Shown here in pieces: positions 8,702 to 16,002 of a stretch of 16,002 bases of DNA (positions are counted from its first letter, which is position 1; every line of letters begins with the position of its first letter). This DNA is from Nitrospiraceae bacterium (GTDB taxonomy: Bacteria > Nitrospirota > Nitrospiria > Nitrospirales > Nitrospiraceae). Location of the stretch: positions 1-16,002 of the forward strand of contig SYGW01000095.1 in NCBI GenBank assembly GCA_005800255.1. Reading direction: 5' to 3'. The translations under genes were made by a program, and so were the position numbers. The notes below the pieces were generated by a model that was not told the DNA's origin, ran no database searches, and saw only the letters and a program-made list of their open reading frames with translations.

Positions 8702-8706
8702 GGAGG
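8702..8706 (+). promoter_or_regulatory. Ribosome binding site that fixes the pdxJ GTG start
   Basis: GGAGG lies 4 nt before GTG 8711. The frame is open back to 8429, but the upstream codons give a Pro/Arg-rich sequence unlike the family, while the residues after GTG align with the PdxJ N terminus. The site therefore decides the start. Confidence 0.7.
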
Positions 8707-8710
8707 ATCC

Positions 8711-9424
8711 GTGCCACGACTTGGGGTGAATATCGACCATGTGGCCACGTTGCGGCAAGCCCGCGGTGGAACCGACCCAGACCCCCTCACCGCCTCCGTA
8801 CTGGTGGAACTGGCTGGCGCCGACGGCATTGTCGTCCACCTCAGGGAAGATCGACGGCACATTCAAGACCGCGATCTCCGCCTCTTGCGGGAACTCATCC
8901 ACACCAAGCTCGATCTGGAAATGGCCACCGATGAAACCATGGCCAAAATTGCCCTGACCGTCAAACCGGACATGGTCACGCTCGTCCCGGAGCATCGTCA
9001 GGAACTCACAACCGAAGGCGGCTTGGACGTGGCAGGCCACAGAGACCGTATCCAGCAGATCGTGGCCATGCTCCACGATGGCGGCATTCCCGTCAGTCTC
9101 TTCATCGAACCGGATTTGGCGCAGGTCAAAGCGGCGCACAGAGTGTCCGCCGATTTCGTCGAACTCCATACGGGCCGCTATGCGAATGCCAAACGCTCCA
9201 AAGAGGCCGATGCGGAAGTCGACGCCATTACGCAGGCAGCCAAGCTCTCGTACAAGCTGGGCATGGGCGTCAATGCCGGACATGGATTGGACTATCGCAA
9301 TATCGTGCGGCTGCTGAACATTCCTGAAATCGTTGAATACAACATTGGCCACAGCATCATTGCCCGGGCCGTCCTGGTGGGCCTCGACCAGGCCGTCAGG
9401 GAAATGAAAGCGTTGCTGGGGTAA
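8711..9424 (+). CDS. pdxJ: Pyridoxine 5'-phosphate synthase
   Basis: PdxJ condenses 1-deoxyxylulose 5-phosphate with 3-amino-2-oxopropyl phosphate to pyridoxine 5'-phosphate, the ring-closing step of DXP-dependent vitamin B6 synthesis. The 237-residue TIM barrel matches the usual length of about 240. [16 protein letters not shown] (5-20) is the N-terminal signature. H43 and E70 correspond to E. coli catalytic H45 and E72. [18 protein letters not shown] and VNAGHGLDY follow, the last carrying the third catalytic His near 190. The start is GTG. It stands alone on the plus strand, diverging from the amino acid operon and 125 nt ahead of the NAD(P)H-hydrate repair gene. Its product serves the PLP enzymes AlaC and ThrC encoded next door, though that need not mean shared regulation. 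Confidence 0.96.
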   Translation: MPRLGVNIDHVATLRQARGGTDPDPLTASVLVELAGADGIVVHLREDRRHIQDRDLRLLRELIHTKLDLEMATDETMAKIALTVKPDMVTLVPEHRQELTTEGGLDVAGHRDRIQQIVAMLHDGGIPVSLFIEPDLAQVKAAHRVSADFVELHTGRYANAKRSKEADAEVDAITQAAKLSYKLGMGVNAGHGLDYRNIVRLLNIPEIVEYNIGHSIIARAVLVGLDQAVREMKALLG

Positions 9425-9549
9425 CCGTCTCCTCTAGGGACCACGTGACTTCCCCTTGCCATGACATTGCGACCTAGGCCACAGATTTCCTTCCTTCCCC
9501 CACTTATAACATTCCTCATGTGGGACCGATCCCCTATACAAGGCCGCCG

Positions 9550-11103
9550 ATGAAGATCGTGACCGGAGCCGAGATGCAGCTGCTCGATCGCCGCACGATC
9601 ACTGAGGCGAAGATTCCGGGCGCCACCTTGATGGAGCGGGCCGGCGAGGGAATCGTCAAACAGCTGGACACACAATACGGGCCGATGCGCGGCAAGACCG
9701 TGACCATCCTCTGCGGAAAAGGGAACAATGGAGGAGATGGATTGGTGGTGGCCCGCCTGCTGCACCGCCAACGAGCCAAGGTCCACGTACTACTCCTGAC
9801 GCCAGTTGCCGACCTGAGCCGCGATGCCGCAACCATGTATCGCCGCTTCGTAAAGATCGCAGGGAACGCCAAAATCCTTCGCTTCCGGTCTGCCGGGCAG
9901 GTTCAGCCCCTGCTTGCCTCCAGCGGTATCCTCGTCGATGCCCTCCTGGGCACAGGCCTATCCTCTGAAGTCACCGGAATCTATCGCGAAGCCATCGACC
10001 TCATCAACGGTGCCGGGAAGCCGGTCCTTTCAGTCGATCTGCCTTCCGGCATTCACGCTGACACAGGGGCCATATTGGGACAAGCGGTCCGCGCCTCGCT
10101 CACCGTCACGCTCGGCCTCCCGAAACTCGGCCTCTACGTCGGAGCAGGAATCGACCAAGCCGGATTCATTCGCATCGTCGACATCGGCATTCCTCAAACC
10201 TATATGGACAAGCTTGAAAGCAGCACCCTGCTCCTGACCGGCGAGAACATCGCCAACCTACTGCCGAAACGGCGACTCTCCTCCCATAAAGGCACGTTCG
10301 GCCATGCGGGAATTATTGCCGGGTCCGTGGGAAAAACCGGCGCAGCAGCATTAACGGCGCAGGCTGCGCTGCGGATCGGAGCGGGCCTCGCCACCGTGGC
10401 CACCCCCAGCAGCGTCAACGATGTGCTGGAGTCCAAACTACTGGAGGCGATGACGATGCCGTTCCCGGAAACCAAGGCGCGAACCCTAGCCCGCTCGGGA
10501 CTCGATCGCATCCTCGCCTTTATCCAGGCTCGCACAGCCATTGCCATCGGCCCAGGCCTCTCGACCCATCACGAGACTGTCGAACTGGTGCAATCGCTCA
10601 TCAAGCATCTGAATCGGCCCTCCGTCCTTGATGCCGATGCGCTCAACGCCTTGGCCGGGCGGACCTCCCTACTGACTGAATGTGCAACTCCACCCATCCT
10701 GACCCCTCATCCCGGTGAAATGGCCAGGTTGGAAGTCGCTGCCACAGCGCAGAGCATCAACGCAGACCGTATCGGCACGGCCAGACGGTTTGCCAGAGAA
10801 CGAGGTGTGTTCGTTGTCTTAAAGGGCGCACGCACCGTTATCGCCCGTCCAGACGGACTGGTCGCCATCTGCCCCACCGGCAATCCCGGCATAGCCACGG
10901 CCGGAACCGGAGATGTCTTAACCGGCATGATCGTCGGATTGCTGGCGCAAGGGGTCCCCTCATGGGGGGCTGCTTGCGCCGCAACCTATCTGCACGGATT
11001 AGCCGGCGACTTGGCGGCCAGGCAACTTGGACAAGCTGGCATGATCGCCAGCGACCTGATCGCCCAAATTCCTTATGCGCTCCAACAAATCACCACAACC
11101 TAA
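9550..11103 (+). CDS. nnrDE: Bifunctional NAD(P)H-hydrate repair enzyme (NnrE epimerase plus NnrD ADP-dependent dehydratase)
   Basis: The protein repairs damaged NADH and NADPH hydrates. The N-terminal YjeF_N epimerase domain (about 1-215) interconverts R and S forms and shows CGKGNNGGDG (55-64), VDALLGTG with D130, and DLPSG (163-167). The C-terminal ribokinase-like dehydratase domain (about 230-517) shows GTFGHAGIIAGS (248-259), LDADALNAL (360-368), LTPHPGE (384-390), and GTGDVLTGM (452-460) with the catalytic Asp and ADP-binding loop. At 517 residues it matches E. coli YjeF (about 515). ATG 9550 has AAGG about 7 nt upstream; an in-frame GTG 30 nt earlier is less likely. Its end overlaps tsaE by 29 nt, a neighbour pair (yjeF-yjeE) shared with many bacteria. 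Confidence 0.95.
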   Translation: MKIVTGAEMQLLDRRTITEAKIPGATLMERAGEGIVKQLDTQYGPMRGKTVTILCGKGNNGGDGLVVARLLHRQRAKVHVLLLTPVADLSRDAATMYRRFVKIAGNAKILRFRSAGQVQPLLASSGILVDALLGTGLSSEVTGIYREAIDLINGAGKPVLSVDLPSGIHADTGAILGQAVRASLTVTLGLPKLGLYVGAGIDQAGFIRIVDIGIPQTYMDKLESSTLLLTGENIANLLPKRRLSSHKGTFGHAGIIAGSVGKTGAAALTAQAALRIGAGLATVATPSSVNDVLESKLLEAMTMPFPETKARTLARSGLDRILAFIQARTAIAIGPGLSTHHETVELVQSLIKHLNRPSVLDADALNALAGRTSLLTECATPPILTPHPGEMARLEVAATAQSINADRIGTARRFARERGVFVVLKGARTVIARPDGLVAICPTGNPGIATAGTGDVLTGMIVGLLAQGVPSWGAACAATYLHGLAGDLAARQLGQAGMIASDLIAQIPYALQQITTT

Positions 11104-11677
11104 CGGCACGAAGCCAGCCAAGGCAAAACCGCCTGTTGCCAACCGCAGCGCCGTAGCGACCCTGCCGTGGAAACTCCTGTCCTCATCGAGCCAGCAGACC
11201 GACCGGTTGGGCCAAACGCTCGGCCGGACGCTGCGCGGAGGAGAAACGATCGCGCTCTACGGGCCGCTCGGCGCCGGCAAGACCGCGCTCGTGCGCGGCA
11301 TCGCGCAGGGCCTGGGTGCAGCGCCTGAAGCCGTGACCAGTCCGACCTTCGTCGTCATTCATGAATACCAGGGGCGCCTGCCGCTGGCCCACATGGATTG
11401 GTATCGCATCACCTCGCTCCGCGAGCTTGAATCGACCGGCGTAATCGAGTATTTCTCTGGCCGGACAGTCACGGCTATCGAATGGGCCGACAAGGGCTTG
11501 GCCCTGTTGCCGCAGGACCGGATCGAGATTACCCTGAGCCATCAGGCCGAACAAGGCCGGACGATTCAGCTAAATGCGACGGGGCCGACCTCCGGAAAAG
11601 TCCTCGCACTCACACGCCAAACCCATCGAACGGCGCAGAACAGAGCGTCGAACAAAAAGGGGATCACGAGGTCATGA
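11075..11677 (+). CDS. tsaE: tRNA threonylcarbamoyladenosine biosynthesis ATPase TsaE
   Basis: TsaE is the ATPase that works with TsaB, TsaD and TsaC in adding t6A at position 37 of ANN-decoding tRNAs. Residues show Walker A GPLGAGKT (63-70), TSPTFVV (88-94), the HMDWYR segment with D108 and Y110 (106-111), and EWAD (136-139), all TsaE hallmarks. At 200 residues it is longer than the usual 150-160. The extra length is a basic Pro/Lys-rich N-terminal tail of about 30 residues and a polar, basic C-terminal tail after about 165. ATG 11075 lies inside nnrDE and lacks a clear ribosome binding site, so it probably relies on coupling. No better in-frame start precedes the conserved part, but the N terminus is not certain. 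Confidence 0.92.
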   Translation: MRSNKSPQPNGTKPAKAKPPVANRSAVATLPWKLLSSSSQQTDRLGQTLGRTLRGGETIALYGPLGAGKTALVRGIAQGLGAAPEAVTSPTFVVIHEYQGRLPLAHMDWYRITSLRELESTGVIEYFSGRTVTAIEWADKGLALLPQDRIEITLSHQAEQGRTIQLNATGPTSGKVLALTRQTHRTAQNRASNKKGITRS

Positions 11678-12018
11678 TTCGATTGGTTTTAGTCGGGGTC
11701 CTGCTGCTCCTCTCCCTGGCCTTCTTCCTTCAAAACCAGGAGCAGGAAGTCACGCTTCGCTATTTCTTCGGTCTGCTCGAATCCTCGACGCCGATCTATA
11801 AGCCCATCCTGGCAGGATTCGCTGTGGGGCTGCTGGTCTCAGGCATTCTGCTGTTCCCTCCATGGGTGCGGGGCCAGATCGAACTCCGCCGAAAAACCAA
11901 AGCCCTACAGGATGCCGAAGTGGATTTGGAGCGCTTGCGCCACTCGCTTGAAAAAGTCACAGGCCGGATCTCCCAGACCGTCACAGACGAACCCCACCGG
12001 GGCCGCCACGATGAGTGA
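11674..12018 (+). CDS. Small LapA-domain (DUF1049-like) inner-membrane protein
   Basis: The 114 residues begin with a hydrophobic segment (about 1-19), then FFLQNQEQEVTLRYFFGLLE, the NxQxVxLxFF-like pattern of LapA/YciS-type proteins. A second membrane segment (about 43-65) follows, then a charged helical stretch (about 70-105) with coiled-coil character. In E. coli, LapA works with LapB in lipopolysaccharide assembly control; a role here is inferred only from resemblance, and no LapB partner is visible. The start ATG overlaps the tsaE stop codon (ATGA, 11674-11677) and the end overlaps mutS by 8 nt, so it is embedded in the operon. The membrane topology is clear; the family call is moderately sure. 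Confidence 0.75.
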   Translation: MIRLVLVGVLLLLSLAFFLQNQEQEVTLRYFFGLLESSTPIYKPILAGFAVGLLVSGILLFPPWVRGQIELRRKTKALQDAEVDLERLRHSLEKVTGRISQTVTDEPHRGRHDE

Positions 12019-14674
12019 CGCAGACGCCTCACCCCTCATGCGGCAATACCGCGAAGTCAAACGCGGCTACCCAGACGCCGTGCTCTTGTTCCGCGTCGGC
12101 GACTTCTACGAAATGTTTTACGAGGATGCGCAGGTCGCCGCCAAGCTGCTTTCTATCACCCTGACCTCTCGCGACAAATCCAGCCCCAGCCCCATTCCCT
12201 TATGTGGCGTCCCCTACCATGCAGCCCAGGGCTATATCGCGAAGTTGCTCAAAGCCGGGCGGACCGTGGCCCTCTGCGAACAGGTGGAAGACCCGAAACT
12301 TGCAAAAGGTCTGGTGCGCCGGGAAGTCGTCCGTCTCTATACGCCAGGCACATTGGTCGACACGGAATTTCTCTCGCCAGGCGAATCGCATTTCCTGGTC
12401 GCCGTAGCCTTCTCCGATGCTACGGCCTCCTCTGCCAAAGGACAATCCATCATTGGGCTGGCCTGCCTGGATGTCTCCACCGGAGACTTTTGGATTACAG
12501 AATTCCAGGGGACACAGGCTGACACCCAGCTCATGGATGAATTGGCCAGGTTGGAACCTCGAGAAGTCCTGCATCAGGATGCCAATGCGAAGGCCCTGTC
12601 TTGCCTGGCGGACCTACGAGGGCCCCGCCTCTGCGCCCAACCATCCGCTGCCTTCGACCCCAAAGATGCGGCGCAACTCCTCCAAACGCAATTTGCCGTA
12701 CATTCACTCGACGGATTCGGCTGCCGCGGCCTGACTGCCGGGATCGGAGCAGCCGGAGCGGTCCTGCGATATGTCCGCGAAACCCAACCGACCGCGTCGC
12801 TCGCGCACCTCCGCCGCCTGCACACCCGCTGGAGCGGAGACTCCATGCATCTGGATAGCGCGACGATTCGCAATCTCGAACTCGTGCGGCCATTCGGCGC
12901 AGGCGATCGATCGGGCCAGGAGCAGCCGACAGTCCTGTCTGTGCTGGACCGGACTGCGACAGCCATGGGCGGCCGCCTGCTGCGCGATTGGCTCGTCCGA
13001 CCGCTGCTCAATCGTGACGCCATTCACGCCAGACTTGAATCAGTCGGTGAATTGAAGGATTTGATTCAACAACGAGTCTCGCTCAGGGCCACGCTCCGCG
13101 ATATCCAGGACATTGCCCGGTTAAGCAGCCGCGTGACGCTCGGCGTCGCAGGGCCGCGCGAACTGCTCGCGTTGAAACAGTCCGTGAGCGCCTTGCCGGA
13201 GCTTCGGTCCCATCTCCAGCCGTTCAACGTCTCGCTGCTGGCCGATCTCCGCGCATCGTGGGACGACTGCCGCGACGTGCATGACGCAATCGAGCAAGCC
13301 ATCAAACAGGATGCGCCGCTGGCCATCCGTGACGGAGGCGTCATTCGGGAAGGGTACCATGCGGGAGTCGACGAGCTGCGCAAGGCCAGCACGGAGGGCA
13401 AGGGCTGGATCGCCTCGCTGGAAGCCAAGGAGCGTGAGCGAACGGGGATCGAATCGCTCAAAGTACGCTACAACCAAGTATTCGGCTACTACATCGAAAT
13501 CACTAAAGCCAATCTGCCGCGCGTCCCGCCCGATTACATTCGCAAGCAAACCTTGGTCAATGCCGAACGATTCATGACGGCGGAACTAAAAGAACTGGAG
13601 GAAAGGGTCACGGGAGCGGAAGCCAAACTGCTGGCGCTGGAACAGGAGCTGTTCGAGCAGTTACGTAGCTGGTTAGCCGCCGAGGTCCCGCGCCTACAGA
13701 CAATGGCCAGGACCGTCGCATTGCTCGACGTCCTCGCCGGCCTCGCAGAAACCGCGGCATTACAGCGCTACGTCAAACCCCTCGTCGACGAGAGCGGTAC
13801 AATCCTCATTCGGGACGGCCGGCATCCCGTGGTCGAGCAACTCAGCAGCGATCTGATCTTCGTACCCAACGACACAGCCCTTGACTGTGAAGGCCAGCGG
13901 CTGGTGATTCTCACAGGCCCCAACATGGCGGGCAAGAGCACCTACCTCCGCCAGGTCGCTCTGATCGTGCTGCTCGCACAGATCGGGAGCTTCGTGCCTG
14001 CGACCGAAGCCCGCATCGGACTGGTCGATCGGATCTTCACCCGCGTCGGCGCCTCGGACAACCTGGCAGCGGGCCAGAGCACCTTCATGGTGGAGATGAT
14101 CGAGTCGGCTCACATCTTGAACAGTGCGACCTCCCGCAGCCTGCTTCTCCTGGATGAAATCGGCAGAGGCACCAGCACCTACGACGGATTGAGCATCGCC
14201 TGGGCCATCGCGGAACATATCCAGGACCGCCGACACGTCGGAGCCAGAACCCTCTTCGCCACGCATTATCACGAGATGACCCAGCTGGAAAGGTTACGGG
14301 AGGGAATTAAAAACTACTGCGTAGCGGTCCAGGAACGGGACGGAGACGTGGTCTTCTTACGCAAGATCATTCCTGGCGGCGCGGACCGCAGCTATGGAAT
14401 CCATGTAGCGAAATTAGCAGGGCTGCCCCCGGCCGTCATAGAGAGGGCGAAACAAGTCTTGGCCCAGCTGGAACAGCCTGATCACACTATCGAGGGCACG
14501 CCCGTATCGCTGGAAAAGGAAGCGCCACGGACCTGGCTGCCCAAGCCCCATCCACTCATCGATGAAGTCAAACAGATCGACCTCTTTTCCATGACCCCGC
14601 TCGATGCGCTCAACCGCCTGGCAGACCTCCAGCGACGAATCGATCTAACCACCCAAGACAATCACGACAAATAA
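12011..14674 (+). CDS. mutS: DNA mismatch repair protein MutS
   Basis: MutS recognises mismatches and small loops and starts methyl- or nick-directed repair. The 887 residues match the MutS1 family. The N-terminal mismatch-binding domain has the F-x-E motif F32-Y-E34 in GDFYEMFYEDA, then IPLCGVPYHA and PGTLVD. The lever/clamp region includes YNQVFGYYIEITKANL. The ATPase domain has Walker A GPNMAGKST (636-644), the Walker B region LLLLDEIGRGTSTYDG with D715 and E716, and ATHYHEM. The C-terminal motif IDLFSMTPLDALNRL is the usual MutS tail. ATG 12011 overlaps the LapA-like gene by 8 nt; there is no clear ribosome binding site, so initiation is likely coupled. M10 is a less likely alternative start. 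No mutL lies nearby. It is the last gene of the plus-strand operon. Confidence 0.97.
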   Translation: MSDADASPLMRQYREVKRGYPDAVLLFRVGDFYEMFYEDAQVAAKLLSITLTSRDKSSPSPIPLCGVPYHAAQGYIAKLLKAGRTVALCEQVEDPKLAKGLVRREVVRLYTPGTLVDTEFLSPGESHFLVAVAFSDATASSAKGQSIIGLACLDVSTGDFWITEFQGTQADTQLMDELARLEPREVLHQDANAKALSCLADLRGPRLCAQPSAAFDPKDAAQLLQTQFAVHSLDGFGCRGLTAGIGAAGAVLRYVRETQPTASLAHLRRLHTRWSGDSMHLDSATIRNLELVRPFGAGDRSGQEQPTVLSVLDRTATAMGGRLLRDWLVRPLLNRDAIHARLESVGELKDLIQQRVSLRATLRDIQDIARLSSRVTLGVAGPRELLALKQSVSALPELRSHLQPFNVSLLADLRASWDDCRDVHDAIEQAIKQDAPLAIRDGGVIREGYHAGVDELRKASTEGKGWIASLEAKERERTGIESLKVRYNQVFGYYIEITKANLPRVPPDYIRKQTLVNAERFMTAELKELEERVTGAEAKLLALEQELFEQLRSWLAAEVPRLQTMARTVALLDVLAGLAETAALQRYVKPLVDESGTILIRDGRHPVVEQLSSDLIFVPNDTALDCEGQRLVILTGPNMAGKSTYLRQVALIVLLAQIGSFVPATEARIGLVDRIFTRVGASDNLAAGQSTFMVEMIESAHILNSATSRSLLLLDEIGRGTSTYDGLSIAWAIAEHIQDRRHVGARTLFATHYHEMTQLERLREGIKNYCVAVQERDGDVVFLRKIIPGGADRSYGIHVAKLAGLPPAVIERAKQVLAQLEQPDHTIEGTPVSLEKEAPRTWLPKPHPLIDEVKQIDLFSMTPLDALNRLADLQRRIDLTTQDNHDK

Positions 14675-14709
14675 AAAGGCGGCATCCCTTTTGGAGATGC
14701 CGCCCTTCT
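14671..14709. terminator. Shared hairpin terminator between mutS and the secreted-protein genes
   Basis: GGCGGCATC (14678-14686) pairs perfectly with GATGCCGCC (14696-14704), 9 bp, around a 9-nt loop. On the minus strand the hairpin is followed by TTTTTATTT, a good intrinsic terminator for the secreted-protein genes. On the plus strand only CTTCT follows, so termination of mutS would be weaker. The mutS stop codon lies within the A-rich tract. It sits between two convergent genes, as expected for a bidirectional terminator. Confidence 0.8.
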
Positions 14710-14728
14710 AAACAAATGCTAGCCCAGC

Positions 14729-15403
14729 TCAGTGATGAGCCCCGGCGCCAGTGTTGTAGTGTGCCGTCCAAGGGATCAACCCACCAACAGGCGGACCATT
14801 TGGGATCAACACATCGTACTGCATAGGAATAAGAGCTCCGTCAGGAGACTTCGGTGAGGTGTTGAGCTGTTGCTTCGCTGCGGCGCAACCGGCCTCAACT
14901 TCACTCTTTCCTGCGCACTCCTTCAACCGTACACCAGAGATACTGAGCGGTTTACCCATGGCACCAGCCACTTCCGGCAGTTTCTTAACTGAAGAAATGA
15001 CCCGATGGTTCTGCTCTGGTTCTGTCACGGTAAACTCGATCAGATCGGTCGTACTGCCAGGCGGCACTTCCTTCGCGGCAGCCGGTCCCGCATGGGGACG
15101 ACCCATCTTTTTCAATTCTTCCCAGGCGCCCTTGTCCGCATAGAACTTCAAGTTCTTACCAGGATGAATCTTCTGCCAAAAGAAACCACTCTCCGCGACT
15201 CCGCCAAACACGGACACGTTAATCCAGACCGCTTCATCATAGTGATCGAGCACAATCACGCGACCCTGCAGAGTCGTGGGCTTGCTCAAATCTCCCCATT
15301 CAAAACGCTCCTGAAATGATTCGATGGCCAACGCGGTGGAGGCAATAGAAACCCCCAGCGCGACAGCAGCCACCACGGCCCAACCTTTCCCATGAAACTT
15401 CAT
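14729..15403 (-). CDS. Hypothetical exported protein with signal peptide (224 residues)
   Basis: I do not recognise a family. The 224-residue product starts with a Sec signal peptide: MKFHGKGW, a hydrophobic stretch to about 22, then a cleavage site STALA|IES after residue 26. The mature part of about 198 residues has TLQGRV (44-49), an aromatic region ending SGFFWQKIHPGKNLKF (72-87), a short loop rich in Gly/Ala/Pro (101-116), LSISGVRLKECAG (153-165), two cysteines (C163, C173), and a C terminus ending GAHH. No lipobox, heme CxxCH or membrane anchor is seen, so it is probably periplasmic or outer-surface. ATG 15403 follows TAAGGAGG at 8-nt spacing; another in-frame ATG 24 nt upstream is rejected. 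It lies 51 nt after the partner gene and shares features with its product, suggesting an operon of related proteins. Confidence 0.85.
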   Translation of the reverse strand: MKFHGKGWAVVAAVALGVSIASTALAIESFQERFEWGDLSKPTTLQGRVIVLDHYDEAVWINVSVFGGVAESGFFWQKIHPGKNLKFYADKGAWEELKKMGRPHAGPAAAKEVPPGSTTDLIEFTVTEPEQNHRVISSVKKLPEVAGAMGKPLSISGVRLKECAGKSEVEAGCAAAKQQLNTSPKSPDGALIPMQYDVLIPNGPPVGGLIPWTAHYNTGAGAHH

Positions 15404-15411
15404 AATCGCGT

Positions 15412-15419
15412 CCTCCTTA
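15412..15419 (-). promoter_or_regulatory. Strong ribosome binding site of the 224-residue exported protein
   Basis: TAAGGAGG on the minus strand lies 8 nt before ATG 15403. It is a near-perfect anti-16S match and selects this ATG over the in-frame ATG at 15427, which lies upstream of the site. The same octamer at the same spacing precedes the partner gene. Confidence 0.75.
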
Positions 15420-15454
15420 CTGGACATAAAATAATTAAAGCTGGTCGAGGTCGA

Positions 15455-15961
15455 TTACTTAATAACTTTGAACCCGGTGATCGTCCGACCGTCCAGGTGC
15501 ACTTCCATGGCCACAAGATCCTGAGAGGCCTTGATGATCTGGTCCATCAACGCTTTGTCCTTCACTGCCAAACGAACAGTCGTGGCAGCATGATACCAAC
15601 CTGAATACGGGTTATTCTTCTCGGTCCCACCCACAAACCCCCAGCCACAGCAGCTGACCAATGGGTCTGGCGGCTTCACATCAAGATCGGAAGAGGACCG
15701 GCCGTTTGGGGTGCCTGAGGCCGGCTCTCCGGTATTCCAATATTGAATGCCAAACAGCAACTCGCCATCTGGATTGTCTGCCCACTGCGACCAGACGCGC
15801 CCCTTTAGGGTTTTGGTGACTTCGCCCTTCATCGGCTTACCACCGACAATCTGGTCAACCGGACCAGATCCAGGAGCATCGGCCGCAACGGCGAATTCCG
15901 CCGTCAACATACCGAACACGGACAACATGGCCACGGAGGCTAAAACTGCGACCCTTTTCAT
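15455..15961 (-). CDS. Hypothetical exported protein with signal peptide (168 residues)
   Basis: No family recognised. The 168-residue product has a signal peptide (MKRVAVLASVAMLSVFGMLT, then AEFAVA|ADAP, cleaved after about residue 26). The mature 142 residues contain TLKGRVWSQWADNPDGELLF (51-70), IQYWNTGEP, a Ser/Pro/Asp-rich linker (about 81-100), adjacent cysteines C104-C105 in VSCCGWGF, and the C-terminal end MEVHLDGRTITGFKVIK (152-168). The TLKGRV start and the ITGFKVIK end parallel TLQGRV and SISGVRLK in the downstream exported protein, so the two may be diverged paralogues. ATG 15961 has TAAGGAGG 8 nt upstream. It is the first gene of the pair inside the window; its promoter is probably near or beyond the right edge. 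Confidence 0.85.
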   Translation of the reverse strand: MKRVAVLASVAMLSVFGMLTAEFAVAADAPGSGPVDQIVGGKPMKGEVTKTLKGRVWSQWADNPDGELLFGIQYWNTGEPASGTPNGRSSSDLDVKPPDPLVSCCGWGFVGGTEKNNPYSGWYHAATTVRLAVKDKALMDQIIKASQDLVAMEVHLDGRTITGFKVIK

Positions 15962-15969
15962 ACCTAGTC

Positions 15970-15977
15970 CCTCCTTA
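15970..15977 (-). promoter_or_regulatory. Strong ribosome binding site of the 168-residue exported protein
   Basis: TAAGGAGG on the minus strand lies 8 nt before ATG 15961. It supports this start and a high translation rate. Confidence 0.75.
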
Positions 15978-16002
15978 CATAAAAAGTAACAACCACAATA
16001 AC

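Noticed and set aside
8429..8710. Upstream extension of the pdxJ frame by 94 codons
   Set aside because: Pro/Arg-rich and unrelated to PdxJ; GTG 8711 has GGAGG in front and begins the conserved N terminus.
9505..9510. TATAAC as a -10 element for nnrDE
   Set aside because: No acceptable -35 hexamer lies 16 to 18 nt upstream, so I did not call a promoter, although one is likely somewhere in the 125-nt gap.
9425..9549. Terminator after pdxJ
   Set aside because: Only short dyads such as CACGTG and GGGACCGATCCC are present, with no stable stem followed by a T-run.
11912..12010. Earlier in-frame ATG adding 33 residues to MutS
   Set aside because: The extra codons lie within the LapA-like gene and do not resemble the MutS N terminus, whereas ATG 12011 begins a normal-length protein.
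1..16002. Mobile elements, CRISPR arrays, tRNA or rRNA genes, phage or defence systems
   Set aside because: No transposase, regular repeats, cloverleaf-like segments or defence domains were seen; the window is dense with housekeeping genes.

Overview
The window reads as chromosomal housekeeping DNA from a GC-rich Gram-negative bacterium. Gene content and order fit Nitrospirota, probably a Nitrospira relative: a citramalate synthase coupled to aspartate-family genes, an archaeal-type phosphoglycerate mutase homologue lying among the threonine genes, an IHF alpha/MerR pair, and small secreted proteins of no familiar family. The lineage is inferred from style and content, since no rRNA or other phylogenetic marker is present.

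Minus strand, 8430 down to 1. A tight operon runs alaC-type aminotransferase, homoserine dehydrogenase (hom), threonine synthase (thrC), an ApgM-like protein, aspartate kinase (lysC) and (R)-citramalate synthase (cimA). A good sigma70-type promoter (8529 to 8501) and a 5' UTR hairpin precede it. The genes overlap or lie 4 to 55 nt apart. Together they cover parts of threonine synthesis (LysC, Hom, ThrC, with the ApgM-like protein in the slot of the missing homoserine kinase) and the pyruvate-derived route to isoleucine (CimA). Asd, ThrB and IlvA are not present here. Downstream on the same strand lie ihfA, with its own likely promoter, and the start of a MerR-type regulator cut off by the window edge.

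Plus strand, 8711 to 14674. pdxJ (vitamin B6 synthesis) diverges from the amino acid operon. After 125 nt comes an overlapping set: a bifunctional NAD(P)H-hydrate repair enzyme (NnrE-NnrD), TsaE (tRNA t6A synthesis), a small LapA-like membrane protein and MutS (mismatch repair). A hairpin at 14678-14704, shared between the two strands, separates mutS from the last block.

Minus strand, 15961 down to 14729. Two adjacent genes encode small exported proteins that I cannot assign to a family. Both have clear signal peptides and the same strong ribosome binding site at the same spacing, and they look distantly related to each other.

The best leads are the ApgM-like protein, which appears to have lost several metal-binding histidines yet sits in the homoserine kinase slot, and the secreted pair. 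I saw no mobile elements, CRISPR arrays, tRNA or rRNA genes.
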